Translations under genes and position numbers: made by a program
Notes under the pieces: model-generated
The model's input: the letters and a program-made list of their open reading frames with translations, nothing else
Database searches by the model: none
What the model was told of the DNA's origin: nothing
Shown: in pieces, positions 26,817 to 37,100 of the stretch
How the letters are laid out: every line of letters starts with the position of its first letter
Numbering within the stretch: position 1 is the first letter of the stretch
Origin: Flexibacter flexilis DSM 6793
GTDB taxonomy: Bacteria; Bacteroidota; Bacteroidia; Cytophagales; Flexibacteraceae
Length of the DNA: 64,000 nt
Assembly: GCF_900112255.1 (NCBI RefSeq)
Contig: NZ_FOLE01000007.1
Location: forward strand, 124,001-188,000
Direction: 5' to 3'

Positions 26817-28598
26817 TTACACTTCGTCCAAATTCAATTGCTTGTCGTAGAGTTCTTTATAAAAACCGTTGGCTTCCATCAAACATTGATGCGTGCCTTG
26901 CTCCACGATGCGGCCTTCGTCCAGAATCACGATTTTATCGGCCAGTTTGGCCGTCGAAACCCGATGCGAAATAATCACAGAGGTTTTATCTTTCATGATT
27001 CGTTGCAAATTGTTGAGGATAATGTTTTCAGTTTTGGTGTCCACCGCCGACAAACAATCGTCCAGCACCAATACTTTCGGATTCAGGACAATGGCACGCG
27101 CAATCGAAACGCGTTGTTTCTGTCCGCCCGAAAGCGTAATGCCACGTTCGCCGATTTTTGTATCCAAACCTTCTGGAAAACGGCTCAAATTTTCGCGCAA
27201 GTCCGCATCGTCAATGGCTTGTTGAATGACTTCTTCCGAAATTTTGTCTGCTCCAAACGCGATGTTGTTGCGCACCGTATCCGAAAACAAAAACACATCT
27301 TGCGGCACATACGCCATTTGCGAACGCAAATATTGTACGTTCAAATCCTTAATGTTGTGTTCGTCTATCGTGATGCCGCCCTGCGCGGGGTCGTACATTC
27401 GGCCAATGAGTGCGGCAATCGTGCTTTTGCCCGAACCAGTCGTTCCCAAAATGGCCAACGATTCGCCTGCTTTTACCTCAAAACTAATGCCTTTGAGTGC
27501 TTCAATTCCCGAATCTGGGTAAACGAAATGCACATTATCAAAACGAATGTCGCCGCGCAAAGCTGGTTTTTCGTTTTTCTTCGAAATAATATCCGTTTGA
27601 ATATCCAAAAACTCATTGATACGCTGTTGCGAAGCTGCCGCGCGTTGCGCCAAACTCGTTACCCAACCCAACGAGGTAACAGGCCACGTAAGCATATTCA
27701 CGTAAATCACAAATTCGGCAATGTTGCCCGTCGTGATGTTGCCTTTCATTACCTGCAAACCGCCCACATACACCGTAATAATCGTACTCAAACCTACTAA
27801 GGCCATGATTAACGGAAAAAACAGCGCATTGACATTGGACAAGTCCAGCGATTTACGCCAGTAATTGTTACTTTCTTGGGTAAATTTTTCGGTCGAATCG
27901 TTCTCGCGCACAAAAGCCTTGAGCACCCGAATCCCCGAAAAAGCCTCTTGCACCATTACCGATAAGTTCGACAAACTACGTTGTATTTCTTCCGAACGCT
28001 TATTAATAATATTGTTCACATAATAAATACTCACCGAAAGCAGCGGCAACGGCAACAATACATACACGGTCAGTTCCACGTTCACGGCAAGCATATAACC
28101 AATCACCATCACGAAGAGCGTAACCAAGTTGATAAAATACATGACGGCTGGGCCGACGTACATACGCACTTTGCTCACATCTTCGGCGATACGCGCCATC
28201 AAATCGCCTGTATTGTTCTTGCGGTAAAAGCTCAAAGGCAAACTTTGATAGTGTTGGAATATCTCATTTTTCTGGTCGTACTCCACGTGCCGCGACATAA
28301 CAATGATCGTTTGGCGCATCAAAAAAAGAAACAAACCTCGTAACAAAGCCATCACGACAATCAGAATTCCGTAGAAGAGAATACAGCTCGCAAAAATTTC
28401 GTAAATAAATGATTGTGAAGACAATCCGTTGAAGCTCCAATACAGCCCGATAGCCTCTTTAACCAAATTGAACGAATGTCTTATGATTTGTGCGGGTATA
28501 ATAGCGAAAATGTTAGATAAAATTATGAAAAAAGTGCCAGTTACAAGATAAAATTTGTAACGGCGGAAATATTTATTTAATCTTTTTAGCGATTTCAC
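26817..28598 (-). CDS. Heterodimeric ABC exporter subunit (YheI/BmrC type, degenerate catalytic site)
   Basis: 593 residues: six membrane helices (about 17-320), then an ATPase domain with Walker A GTTGSGKST, Q-loop VPQDVFLFSDT, canonical signature LSGGQKQRVSIAR and Walker B VLVLDDCLSAVD, where Asp replaces the catalytic Glu; H-switch ISHRVSTA. The LSGGQ plus degenerate Walker B pairing is exactly complementary to the neighbouring subunit, as in BmrCD. The start is GTG at 28598; no ATG exists near the conserved N terminus. Substrate unknown; multidrug export is the family's best known role. Confidence 0.9.
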   Translation of the reverse strand: MKSLKRLNKYFRRYKFYLVTGTFFIILSNIFAIIPAQIIRHSFNLVKEAIGLYWSFNGLSSQSFIYEIFASCILFYGILIVVMALLRGLFLFLMRQTIIVMSRHVEYDQKNEIFQHYQSLPLSFYRKNNTGDLMARIAEDVSKVRMYVGPAVMYFINLVTLFVMVIGYMLAVNVELTVYVLLPLPLLSVSIYYVNNIINKRSEEIQRSLSNLSVMVQEAFSGIRVLKAFVRENDSTEKFTQESNNYWRKSLDLSNVNALFFPLIMALVGLSTIITVYVGGLQVMKGNITTGNIAEFVIYVNMLTWPVTSLGWVTSLAQRAAASQQRINEFLDIQTDIISKKNEKPALRGDIRFDNVHFVYPDSGIEALKGISFEVKAGESLAILGTTGSGKSTIAALIGRMYDPAQGGITIDEHNIKDLNVQYLRSQMAYVPQDVFLFSDTVRNNIAFGADKISEEVIQQAIDDADLRENLSRFPEGLDTKIGERGITLSGGQKQRVSIARAIVLNPKVLVLDDCLSAVDTKTENIILNNLQRIMKDKTSVIISHRVSTAKLADKIVILDEGRIVEQGTHQCLMEANGFYKELYDKQLNLDEV

Positions 28599-28650
28599 AA
28601 GATATAATTTTGAATTTGACGATTTTTTTTGACTGAAACCTTATTTTTTA

Positions 28651-28682
28651 TTGTTAATATCGAATCTAATTCGTTAATTTTG
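28651..28682 (+). promoter_or_regulatory. Promoter of the leucine dehydrogenase gene
   Basis: TTG at 28651-28653, a 21-bp spacer and TAATTTTG at 28675-28682. The leader would be about 65 bases to the ATG at 28756. It lies in the 157-bp divergent spacer with the ABC exporter gene. Confidence 0.5.
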
Positions 28683-28755
28683 CAACGCTGCTTCAGTGAA
28701 GAAACACAGCGGCAAAGATACGTAATTCACTTCCTTTCAAAATCTTCTTAAAACT

Positions 28756-29859
28756 ATGATTACGATAGAAGAACAACCAAAACTCAAAGAAGTTTCCTTA
28801 TTCAATGAACTTTCTACAATGGAACACGAGCAAGTTGTGTTCTGCCACGACAAGGCTACTGGCCTTAAAGCTATCATAGGAATCCACAACACAGTGCTTG
28901 GCCCTGCGTTGGGAGGCACTCGTATCTGGAATTATGCAACCGAAGCCGAAGCGATTAACGACGTATTGCGTCTGTCGCGTGGCATGACTTTTAAAAACGC
29001 CATTTCTGGCCTTAACTTAGGTGGTGGCAAAGCCGTAATTATTGGCGATGCACGCACCGTAAAATCAGAAGCACTTTTGCGCCGTTTTGGTCGCTTTGTA
29101 AATAGCCTTAGTGGTAAATATATCACCGCCGAAGATGTTGGCGTAGGCACGCGCGACATGGAATATGTAGCGATGGAAACCAAACACGTTTCTGGTTTGC
29201 CAGAAAACATGGGCGGTGGCGGAGACCCTTCTCCTTTCACAGCTTACGGCGTGTATTTGGGCATGAAGGCCGCCGCTAAAAAAGCGTATGGTTCTGACAG
29301 CCTCGAAGGTAAAACAATCGCTGTACAAGGTGTTGGCCACGTAGGTACATACCTTATTGAGCGTTTGGTAAAAGAAAAAGCAAACGTAGTGGTTACAGAT
29401 TTCTACGAAGAACGCGCTTTGGAAGTTGCCGCACGTTTTGGCGTGAAAGTAGTTGGTCTTGACGAAATTTATGACGTTCCGATGGACATCTACGCGCCAT
29501 GTGCGTTGGGGGCTACCATCAACGACGCGACTTTGTCACGTTTGAAATGCCAAGTAATCGCAGGTTGTGCCAATAACCAATTGAAAGACGAACAAATTCA
29601 CGGTGAAGCACTTGTACAAAAAGGTATTGTTTATGCTCCTGACTTTTTGATTAATGCAGGCGGCGTAATCAATGTGTACCAAGAAGTGGTGGGCAACTAC
29701 AACCGCGAACGCGCTTTCTCTAACGTTGAAAAAATCTATGATTTCACTTTAGATATTCTTAACAAATCGCAAGCTGAAGGCATTAGCTCTCACGAAGCTG
29801 CTGTACGCATCGCCAAACAACGCATAGAAGCGATTGGCCGCGTAAAATTAGGTTTGTAA
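28756..29859 (+). CDS. Leucine dehydrogenase (Glu/Leu/Phe/Val dehydrogenase family)
   Basis: 367 residues, the size of octameric leucine dehydrogenases. It contains the substrate loop GPALGGTRIWNY, the catalytic lysine in LNLGGGKAVI, ITAEDVGVGTRDME and the NAD-binding GVGHVGTYLIER. It deaminates leucine, valine and isoleucine to 2-oxo acids with NAD, feeding branched-chain fatty acid synthesis, a hallmark of Bacteroidota lipids. Closest alternatives are valine or phenylalanine dehydrogenase, not excluded from sequence alone. Terminator downstream. Confidence 0.92.
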   Translation: MITIEEQPKLKEVSLFNELSTMEHEQVVFCHDKATGLKAIIGIHNTVLGPALGGTRIWNYATEAEAINDVLRLSRGMTFKNAISGLNLGGGKAVIIGDARTVKSEALLRRFGRFVNSLSGKYITAEDVGVGTRDMEYVAMETKHVSGLPENMGGGGDPSPFTAYGVYLGMKAAAKKAYGSDSLEGKTIAVQGVGHVGTYLIERLVKEKANVVVTDFYEERALEVAARFGVKVVGLDEIYDVPMDIYAPCALGATINDATLSRLKCQVIAGCANNQLKDEQIHGEALVQKGIVYAPDFLINAGGVINVYQEVVGNYNRERAFSNVEKIYDFTLDILNKSQAEGISSHEAAVRIAKQRIEAIGRVKLGL

Positions 29860-29892
29860 TTGTTTTTTGTAATTGTTTATATTTCTTGCTAC

Positions 29893-29932
29893 AAAAAATG
29901 CCGCTCCTGTGTTGGAAAGCGGCATTTTTTTT
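29893..29932. terminator. Bidirectional terminator between leucine dehydrogenase and FKBP genes
   Basis: AAAAAATGCCGCT and AGCGGCATTTTTT form a 13-bp perfect stem with a 12-base loop, with a T run on the plus side and a run of As giving Ts on the minus side. Convergent genes flank it. Confidence 0.9.
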
Positions 29933-29938
29933 CTGGCC

Positions 29939-30460
29939 TTAGTCATTACTTATATCCAATACTTGAATATCAAATCGTAAAGGAGTGTTGGGAGGAATGG
30001 TTTTCCCTGATCCAGTGGTGCCATAAGCCATTTGCGATGGAATAAGCAATATACCTTTTTGACCCTTTTTGAAACGACGAATCCCAAAATCCCAGCCTTT
30101 TATTACTTGATAAGAACCTACTCTAAATTTGAGACTATTACTTGTATCAAATTTTGTAACACCGTCGAGTAAGTATCCTTTGTACTTAGTGATTACATAG
30201 TTGCCTGGTATTGGCATATTGTTATCTATGCTGTTGGTATCTGTAATTCGCCAATAAATATTATTAGTATCTTTTTTGAATAGCTCTGTCCAGCCGCTAT
30301 CCGCCAAATACTTGGTAATGAGCTTTTCATTGAGCTTTTTAATACTATCGGCACTAATACTTGGGGTGGTATCGTCATCTTTCTTGCACCCAACACCACT
30401 AAAAAGTACGGCAACAAATGCCAAATAAACACATGATTTAAGAAGGTTTATCTTATTCAT
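29939..30460 (-). CDS. FKBP-type peptidyl-prolyl isomerase lipoprotein (GldI-like)
   Basis: 173 residues. A lipoprotein signal (VAVLFSGVGC, lipid on the Cys at about 25) leads to a C-terminal FKBP domain: VITKYKGYLLDG, FDTS, VGSYQVIKGWDFGIRRFKKG, GILLIPSQMAYG and IPPNTPLRFDIQVLDI. It should assist proline isomerisation of exported proteins on the periplasmic or outer membrane side. Bacteroidota use a lipoprotein FKBP, GldI, in gliding, and this may be that protein or a paralogue; I cannot distinguish them. It lies 9 bp after the GDP-fucose synthase gene. Confidence 0.87.
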   Translation of the reverse strand: MNKINLLKSCVYLAFVAVLFSGVGCKKDDDTTPSISADSIKKLNEKLITKYLADSGWTELFKKDTNNIYWRITDTNSIDNNMPIPGNYVITKYKGYLLDGVTKFDTSNSLKFRVGSYQVIKGWDFGIRRFKKGQKGILLIPSQMAYGTTGSGKTIPPNTPLRFDIQVLDISND

Positions 30461-30469
30461 AAATAAAAA

Positions 30470-31405
30470 TTAGATAGCAAATTCTTTGTTGCGTACTTCT
30501 TCATAAACGCCCGTAATACCTTCACGCAAACCGATTTTGAACTTCCAACCCACAGAAGCTAACTTGCTTACATCCATGAGTTTGCGCGGAGTTCCATCAG
30601 GTTTGGACGTGTTCCAAGTAAGTTCGCCTTCGTAGCCTACGATATCTTTGATGAGTAAGGCCAAATCCTTGATCGTTATTTCTTCACCCGAACCAACATT
30701 GACCAATTCTTTGCCGTCGTAGTTTTGCATGAGGTAGAAACAACCTTCGGCCAAATCGTCCACGTGCAAAAATTCGCGGAACGGAGAACCCGAACCCCAA
30801 ATCTCAACGCTTGGTTTACCGTTTTCTTTGGCTTCATGGAACTTGCGAAGCAACGCAGGCAACACGTGCGAGTTGTTCAAATCGTAGTTATCATTGGGGC
30901 CATACAAATTCGTGGGCATCGCCGAAATAAAATTACAGCCGTATTGGTCGCGGTACGATTCGCACAACTTAATACCAGCAATTTTGGCAATAGCATACGG
31001 CTCATTGGTCGGCTCAAGCGTGCCCGTAAGCAAATATTCTTCTTTGAGTGGCTGCGGAGCCATTTTCGGATAAATACACGACGAACCCAAGAACAACAAT
31101 TTCTTTACGTTATGCTTATAGGCCTGATGAATGACGTTGGCTTCAATCATGAGATTTTGGTAAATAAAATCTGCACGATAAATATTGTTGGCATTGATTC
31201 CGCCTACTTTGGCGGCGGCCAAAAACACGTAATCGGGCTTTTCTGCTTCAAAAAATGCTTCTACGGCCGCTTGGTTGGCAAGGTCTAGTTCTTTGGAGGT
31301 GCGAACCAATATATTAGTAAAACCTTCTTTTTGGAGTTTGCGCACGATAGCCGAGCCTACCATTCCACGATGACCCGCCACGTATATTTTATCTGAAGTT
31401 TTCAA
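30470..31405 (-). CDS. fcl: GDP-L-fucose synthase
   Basis: About 311 residues. Rossmann motif [22 protein letters not shown], catalytic Ser in GSSCIYP, Tyr and Lys in YAIAKIAGI, and substrate residues in [12 protein letters not shown] and [10 protein letters not shown]. It converts GDP-4-keto-6-deoxymannose to GDP-L-fucose, the donor for surface fucosylation. No gmd gene is near. There is no ATG at the N terminus: I chose TTG 31405, which gives [14 protein letters not shown] and matches family starts; another TTG at 31444 would add 13 residues. Confidence 0.92.
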   Translation of the reverse strand: MKTSDKIYVAGHRGMVGSAIVRKLQKEGFTNILVRTSKELDLANQAAVEAFFEAEKPDYVFLAAAKVGGINANNIYRADFIYQNLMIEANVIHQAYKHNVKKLLFLGSSCIYPKMAPQPLKEEYLLTGTLEPTNEPYAIAKIAGIKLCESYRDQYGCNFISAMPTNLYGPNDNYDLNNSHVLPALLRKFHEAKENGKPSVEIWGSGSPFREFLHVDDLAEGCFYLMQNYDGKELVNVGSGEEITIKDLALLIKDIVGYEGELTWNTSKPDGTPRKLMDVSKLASVGWKFKIGLREGITGVYEEVRNKEFAI

Positions 31406-31532
31406 TGGAATAAAAATATTTTTAGTTGAAGAATATAAGTTCAAATATGCGATTTCAAATGTAGTAATTTTAACTCAAATCCTGAACACGTAGGTTGTTT
31501 CGTATTTGTTTTGACTAAAATCGGCCACAAAA

Positions 31533-31565
31533 AACGGCATTTGCTTTCTTGTTACAAATGCCGTT
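31533..31565 (-). terminator. Terminator of the metalloprotease gene
   Basis: AACGGCATTTG and CAAATGCCGTT form an 11-bp perfect stem; on the minus strand TTTTTTGTGG follows. It isolates the protease gene from fcl downstream. Confidence 0.85.
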
Positions 31566-31574
31566 GAGAGGTTT

Positions 31575-33719
31575 TTAGTTCTTTATTATTTTCTGACTAA
31601 GGCTTTGGTTGCCAATTTGCAAATGCAAGAGGTACATTCCCGCGCTTAGCTGCTGCATCGGCAAGTCGATTTGTTGTTGGCCTGCGGCGTTGGGCTGAAC
31701 TTGTTGCCAGATTTCCCGACCCAACAAATCCGTAAGTTGCAGTCTGATATTTTCTTGTTTACCCAAAACATAACTCAATTGGCTATTGTGATTGGTCGGG
31801 TTGGGCGCAATACTAATTTCATATTGTTTGATTAGCTCTGCTGTTCCCACCGACGGAACTGTTACGATTTCTACATCATCAATGTATAAGTTCCCGCCGC
31901 CCGCACTTTTCATTTCAAACTTAAAACGCACATTTTCGTATTGAACATAGTTGTTGATATTGACCGTTTCCGTGCGCCATTGGCTAGCCGTCGGAACAAA
32001 AGAAGTGCCTTCGTAATAATTGGTATTGCCTACCGTACTCAGTGGTGTTCCTGTTGCGGAGGCCAACTTACTATAAATAACACCTTGCCATGTTTTGCCG
32101 CAGTCTTTGGATACATAAACCTTGAGTTGGTCTTTATTATTGGAGGCTGTTTTGGCAAATGCCATTTTGAAGCGAAGCCCTACGGGAGATCCTACCGACG
32201 AGATATGAAACGTAGGTGTAATAATGCTGTTCAGCGCATTGTCTGGCAATAACGCATTAGCAATCACTATACTAGCACTCCCCGTTGTACTTGCGGCTAC
32301 ATTCCGTTGCCATGTTGGAGAGGTTACAGATGGGCCATTCACAATACTCCATGTTTTGTCTAGGTTATTGGCAAACAAAGGGAAACTGCTTTCCTCAAAA
32401 CTTTCGCTTATTCCCAATGCAGCCGAATAAGCAGCAGTACCCGAATTGACAGTTACAAAATTTTCTTTCGTAATCGAATCTGCGCCACCACTCGTATAGG
32501 CCATAAGTTTTACGCTGAAAATACCTGCGCTGTTATAAGTAATAACGGGGTTGGCTTCGGTCGAAGTGTTGGGCATACCTCCTTCAAATGTCCACAAGTA
32601 ATGGACTGAATCTAGGCTTGCAACATTGCCAATAAGAGGGGTAAACTCAGACGTTTTACCCGAACAAATCACACGTGTAGCCGCGTCAAAATCAGCAACA
32701 GGCGCACAAATACTCGCTACATAGCCATTGTTTGTGCCTGTGGCAAGGCGATTTTCTAAAGTCCAAAGCGTGTTGCGACTACCAATCGAGGAGTGTAACG
32801 CCGTTCTCATGCGTGTAACTTGCCCATTGGTAAACATACGCGCACAACTCGAATAATCCATGTAGTTTTCTACATTGCTTTTCACGCCGCAACTCATCAT
32901 ATTTTTATTACACCCCTGATCGGCAACGCCAACCGTGTTGGGGGTATCTTCTACATCATCATCCCAAAGACAATTGTCTTGCGCACCAGGTTCGTTGGTG
33001 TCGCCCCACGTATGAGCCAAGTTGAAATAATGGCCTATTTCGTGCGTCATCGTGCGAGCCGAAAAGTTATTCGGACTGCTCGCCCCCATACTTCCAAACT
33101 GAGAGGCCAAACACACAACCCCTTCATATTGAGGATCTACCGTACCAGGATAATAGGCATAAGCTCCCGCATTAAATGAAATGGTACGCACGACCCAAAT
33201 ATTAAAATATTGGCTAGTGTTCCAACTCACAATATCTTTTACGTTATCGTCTGCCGAAGCCGTAAGCGCAGAAACGTGGCGTGTAATCCCGCGCGTACAA
33301 TTGCCGTCTGGGTCTATTTGAGCCAAACGAAATGCTACTTTTGTTTTGCCAACAATAGGCTGAAATACGGGATCAACTGCATTCGTATCACTATTGATTT
33401 TGGCAAAATCTTCGTTGATAATGCGCATCATATCAAAGATTTGCGCATCCGAAACATTTTCTGGCCCATAGTTATGAATCACGTGCACCACCACAGGAAT
33501 GATGAGTACACTGTCATAAATACTGGCCGTATCATTGACCGCAAAAGGTGCGTTACGCTGTGCCAACCAAGCCGCTTTGCGTTCGGGATATTGCTCAAAA
33601 AGTTTGTTCATTACATGGCTTGTGCCGCAAGGTTTCGGCGCAGCCTCTTGCTGAGCAAAAGCCGTAACACTCAATAGTGTTAGGGTAATTGTTTTGATTA
33701 ATAGTAAACTGAATCGCAT
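31575..33719 (-). CDS. Secreted M43-type (pappalysin-like) metalloprotease with PKD domain and type IX sorting signal
   Basis: 714 residues. Signal peptide (LLLIKTITLTLLSVTAFAQ), then the zinc site HEIGHYFNLAHTWG with ligands His226, His230 and His236 and the Met-turn region YMDYSSCARMFT (residues near 285). A PKD-like domain follows at about 345-430 (HYLWTFEGGMP, IFSVKLMAYTSGG), a jelly-roll-like domain at about 460-630 (SFEESSFPLF to FRFEM-type strand FKFEMKSAGG), and a C-terminal type A sorting domain (ISIAPNPTNHNSQLSYVL to SAGMYLLHLQIG, ending SQKIIKN). It is therefore exported by type IX secretion and probably digests extracellular protein. ATG 33719 gives the signal peptide its normal start. 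Confidence 0.9.
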   Translation of the reverse strand: MRFSLLLIKTITLTLLSVTAFAQQEAAPKPCGTSHVMNKLFEQYPERKAAWLAQRNAPFAVNDTASIYDSVLIIPVVVHVIHNYGPENVSDAQIFDMMRIINEDFAKINSDTNAVDPVFQPIVGKTKVAFRLAQIDPDGNCTRGITRHVSALTASADDNVKDIVSWNTSQYFNIWVVRTISFNAGAYAYYPGTVDPQYEGVVCLASQFGSMGASSPNNFSARTMTHEIGHYFNLAHTWGDTNEPGAQDNCLWDDDVEDTPNTVGVADQGCNKNMMSCGVKSNVENYMDYSSCARMFTNGQVTRMRTALHSSIGSRNTLWTLENRLATGTNNGYVASICAPVADFDAATRVICSGKTSEFTPLIGNVASLDSVHYLWTFEGGMPNTSTEANPVITYNSAGIFSVKLMAYTSGGADSITKENFVTVNSGTAAYSAALGISESFEESSFPLFANNLDKTWSIVNGPSVTSPTWQRNVAASTTGSASIVIANALLPDNALNSIITPTFHISSVGSPVGLRFKMAFAKTASNNKDQLKVYVSKDCGKTWQGVIYSKLASATGTPLSTVGNTNYYEGTSFVPTASQWRTETVNINNYVQYENVRFKFEMKSAGGGNLYIDDVEIVTVPSVGTAELIKQYEISIAPNPTNHNSQLSYVLGKQENIRLQLTDLLGREIWQQVQPNAAGQQQIDLPMQQLSAGMYLLHLQIGNQSLSQKIIKN

Positions 33720-33871
33720 ATAAATTAGGGTTTGAATTAAGAAACTGATACAAAGTTCTATATAAAAATACGGAACAAAAAATATTTGCATAAACGAGTC
33801 TGGTATTACATAGCTTTGGGCTATCTCAAATTTTGTATGTGTAAATAATTCGATACGAATACTTTTTTGCG

Positions 33872-33879
33872 TAGATTTG
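33872..33879 (+). promoter_or_regulatory. -7 promoter element of metH transcript
   Basis: TAGATTTG, a perfect TAnnTTTG match, ends 6 bases before the first base of the riboswitch P1 stem (33885), exactly where the transcript should begin. No good -33 TTTG is seen upstream. Confidence 0.55.
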
Positions 33880-33884
33880 CAACA

Positions 33885-34011
33885 CTTATCCAGAAAGACG
33901 GAGGGAATAGGCCCTAAGATGTCTTAGCAACCGCCAATGCTTATAATGGCAGAAAGGTTGGTGCTAATTCCTACACTACATCGGCACTGAGCCAATGCAG
34001 CGAAAGATAAG
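33885..34011 (+). ncRNA. SAM-I (S-box) riboswitch upstream of metH
   Basis: P1 is CTTATC (33885-33890) paired with GATAAG (34006-34011). Between them are the class hallmarks in order: the P2 strand AGAC (33896-33899) with GGAGGGA, GGCCC, its partner GTCT (33921-33924), the AGCAACC junction, a P3 hairpin GCCA/TGGC, GGTGCTAATTCC, and a P4 region before GCGAAAGATAAG. It binds S-adenosylmethionine. An inverted repeat AAACTTT/AAAGTTT follows at about 34018-34036 without a T run, so the expression platform may work on translation and not on termination. The metH ATG lies 118 bp downstream. Confidence 0.93.
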
Positions 34012-34129
34012 CCAGACAAACTTTTACAATAAAGTTTGGTTAGCCCACACTTCCCTGCATCTTTTTGTACTGTAGCCTTTTGCCGAAGTTTTCGGATAAA
34101 TCTGTTTAGGCTTTTTTTATAAAAAATAC

Positions 34130-37100
34130 ATGGGAACGATTACCGCAGATACCAGCAATCACACACAATTACCCCAATTGCTCACCCAAAAAATATTGGT
34201 GTTGGATGGCGCAATGGGCACAATGATTCAACGCTACAACCTCACCGAAGCCGACTACAAAGGCGAGCGTTTCAAAGATTTTCTGCGCGAACTGAAAGGC
34301 AACAACGATTTGCTTTCGCTCACGCAGCCACACATTATCAAGGAAATACATTTGCAATATTTGCAAGCAGGCGCGGACATCATCGAAACCAATACGTTTA
34401 GCGGAACGTCTATCGCGATGGCCGACTACGAAATGGAACATTGGGTGTACGAACTCAATTTTGAGTCGGCGCGTTTGGCCAAAGAAGCCGTAAACGAATA
34501 CATGGCCGCGCATCCGCAGGCTTCGCCACGTTTTGTGGCTGGCGCAATAGGGCCAACCAACCGCACGGCTTCCATTTCCCCCGACGTGAACAACCCAAGT
34601 TATCGCGCCGTAACCTTCGACCAACTCGTAGAGGCTTACGCCGAACAGGTACGCGGTTTGGTGGACGGTGGCGCAGATATTTTGTTGGTCGAAACCATTT
34701 TCGACACGCTCAATGCCAAAGCGGCTCTTTTTGCCATTGAAGAATATTTTGATAAAAATCCACAACAACCACGCTTGCCTGTGATGGTTTCGGGTACGAT
34801 TACCGACGCAAGCGGTCGCACGCTTTCTGGCCAAACGGTAGAGGCGTTTTTGTACTCGGTTTCGCACGTGCCTTTGTTGTCGGTGGGTTTCAACTGCGCG
34901 TTGGGTGCGGATTTGTTGCGCCCTTACGTGGAAGAACTTTCCGATAAAGCTCCGTTTTTTACGTCGGCTTACCCGAATGCTGGCTTGCCCAACGAGTTCG
35001 GGCAATACGACGAGCAACCCGACACGATGGCGGCCACGATAGAGGATTTTCTACAAAACAATTTTGTAAATATTATTGGTGGTTGTTGCGGCACTACGCC
35101 CGACCACATTCAGGCCATTGCACGCGTGGCGGCCAAATACAAACCGCGCCAAGTGCCTGCGCATGAGCATTTACCCAAATTCAGTGGTTTAGAACCGCTC
35201 AAAATTTTTGAAGGAAGTAATTTTGTAAACATCGGCGAACGCACCAACGTAACAGGCTCTAAAGCGTTTGCGCGTATGATTAAAGAAAACCGCTACGAAG
35301 ATGCGCTGGCCGTAGCGCGTCAGCAAGTAGAAGGCGGGGCGCAACTCATAGACGTAAACATGGACGAAGGAATGTTGGATTCGGAAGCGGCCATGACTAC
35401 GTTTTTGAATCTAATTGCCTCTGAGCCAGATATTGCCAAGCTCCCGATTATGATAGATTCGTCCAAATGGAGCGTAATTGAGGCGGGTTTGAAATGCGTA
35501 CAAGGCAAAGCCGTTGTTAATTCTATTTCCCTGAAAGAAGGAGAAGAAAAATTCAAGGAACACGCCCGCAAAATTCAGAAATATGGCGCGGCTACGGTGG
35601 TGATGGCTTTCGATGAACAAGGCCAAGCCGATAGCTATGAACGCCGTATTGCCATTTGCCAAAGAGCCTATAATATTTTGGTGAATGAAGTTGGTTTTCC
35701 GCCCGAAGACATCATTTTTGACCCGAACATTTTGACTGTATCCACTGGTATTGAGGAACATAACAATTATGCGGTGGATTTCGTGAACGCGACGGAATGG
35801 ATAAAGAAAAATTTGCCTTATGCCAAAGTGAGCGGTGGCGTAAGCAATATTTCGTTTAGTTTTAGGGGAAATGACGTAGTGCGCGAAGCTATGCACTCGG
35901 CGTTTTTGTATCGCGCCATCAAAGCGGGCATGGACATGGGCATCGTAAACGCGGGCATGATTGCCGTGTACGAAGACATTCCAGCGGATTTGCTCGCACT
36001 CGTAGAAGATGTGTTATGGAATCGCAGAGTCGATGCAACCGAACGACTGGTTAGTTTTGCTGAAAATATTAAAGCCAAAGGCAAAGAACAAGTAAAAGAC
36101 GAAACTTGGAGAAAAGCCACTGTACAAGAGCGACTTACGCACTCACTCGTAAAAGGTGTGGTGGATTACATAGACCAAGACGTAGAGGAAGCCCGCCAAC
36201 TTTTCGACAGACCTTTGCAGGTAATCGAAGGGCCACTCATGGACGGCATGAACGTAGTGGGCGACTTGTTCAGCGAAGGAAAAATGTTTTTGCCGCAAGT
36301 GGTAAAATCGGCGCGTGTAATGAAAAAAGCCGTTGCCTATTTGTTGCCTTACATTGAAGAAGAAAAGCAACGCAACGGCGGCGAGGGTTTGGGCAGCCAG
36401 ACGGCAGGCAAAATCCTGATGGCCACCGTGAAAGGCGACGTACACGACATCGGCAAAAACATAGTTAGTGTGGTGTTGGGTTGTAACAATTACGAAATTA
36501 TCGACTTGGGCGTAATGGTTTCGGCAGAAAAGATTTTGGCCGCCGCCAAAGAACAAAAAGTAGATATTATTGGGCTTAGTGGCCTGATTACGCCTTCGCT
36601 CGACGAGATGGTACACGTAGCAAAAGAGCTTGAACGCCAGAAGTTTAATGTGCCTTTGATGATTGGCGGCGCAACGACTTCGCGCGTGCATACAGCCGTG
36701 AAAATTGCGCCACATTATTCGGGGGCTGTCGTGCACGTACTCGACGCGAGCCGCAGCGTACCCGTAGCGGGTAAGTTGGCCAGCAAAGAAATGTATTCGG
36801 ATTTTAAACAAGAAATTAGCAAAGAATACGACCAACTACGCACTGACCACGCCAACCGCCAACAAGCCAAAAATTTGATTGGGTTGGAGCAAGCTCGCCA
36901 AAACAAAGTGGCCATTGATTGGGCAAAAGCCGACATCACGAAGCCGCGTTTTTTGGGAAATCGGGTATTTGAAAATTATGATTTGGCCGAAATCGCCACG
37001 TACATCGACTGGACACCGTTTTTCCAAACGTGGGAGCTTTATGGCAAATTCCCCAAAATTTTAGAAGATGCCGTAGTAGGCGAGCAGGCGCGTAAAGTTT

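Noticed and set aside
31405-31444. N-terminal extension of GDP-fucose synthase to TTG 31444
   Set aside because: The extra 13 residues ([13 protein letters not shown]) are not family-like; TTG 31405 gives a normal [11 protein letters not shown] start. Not decisive.
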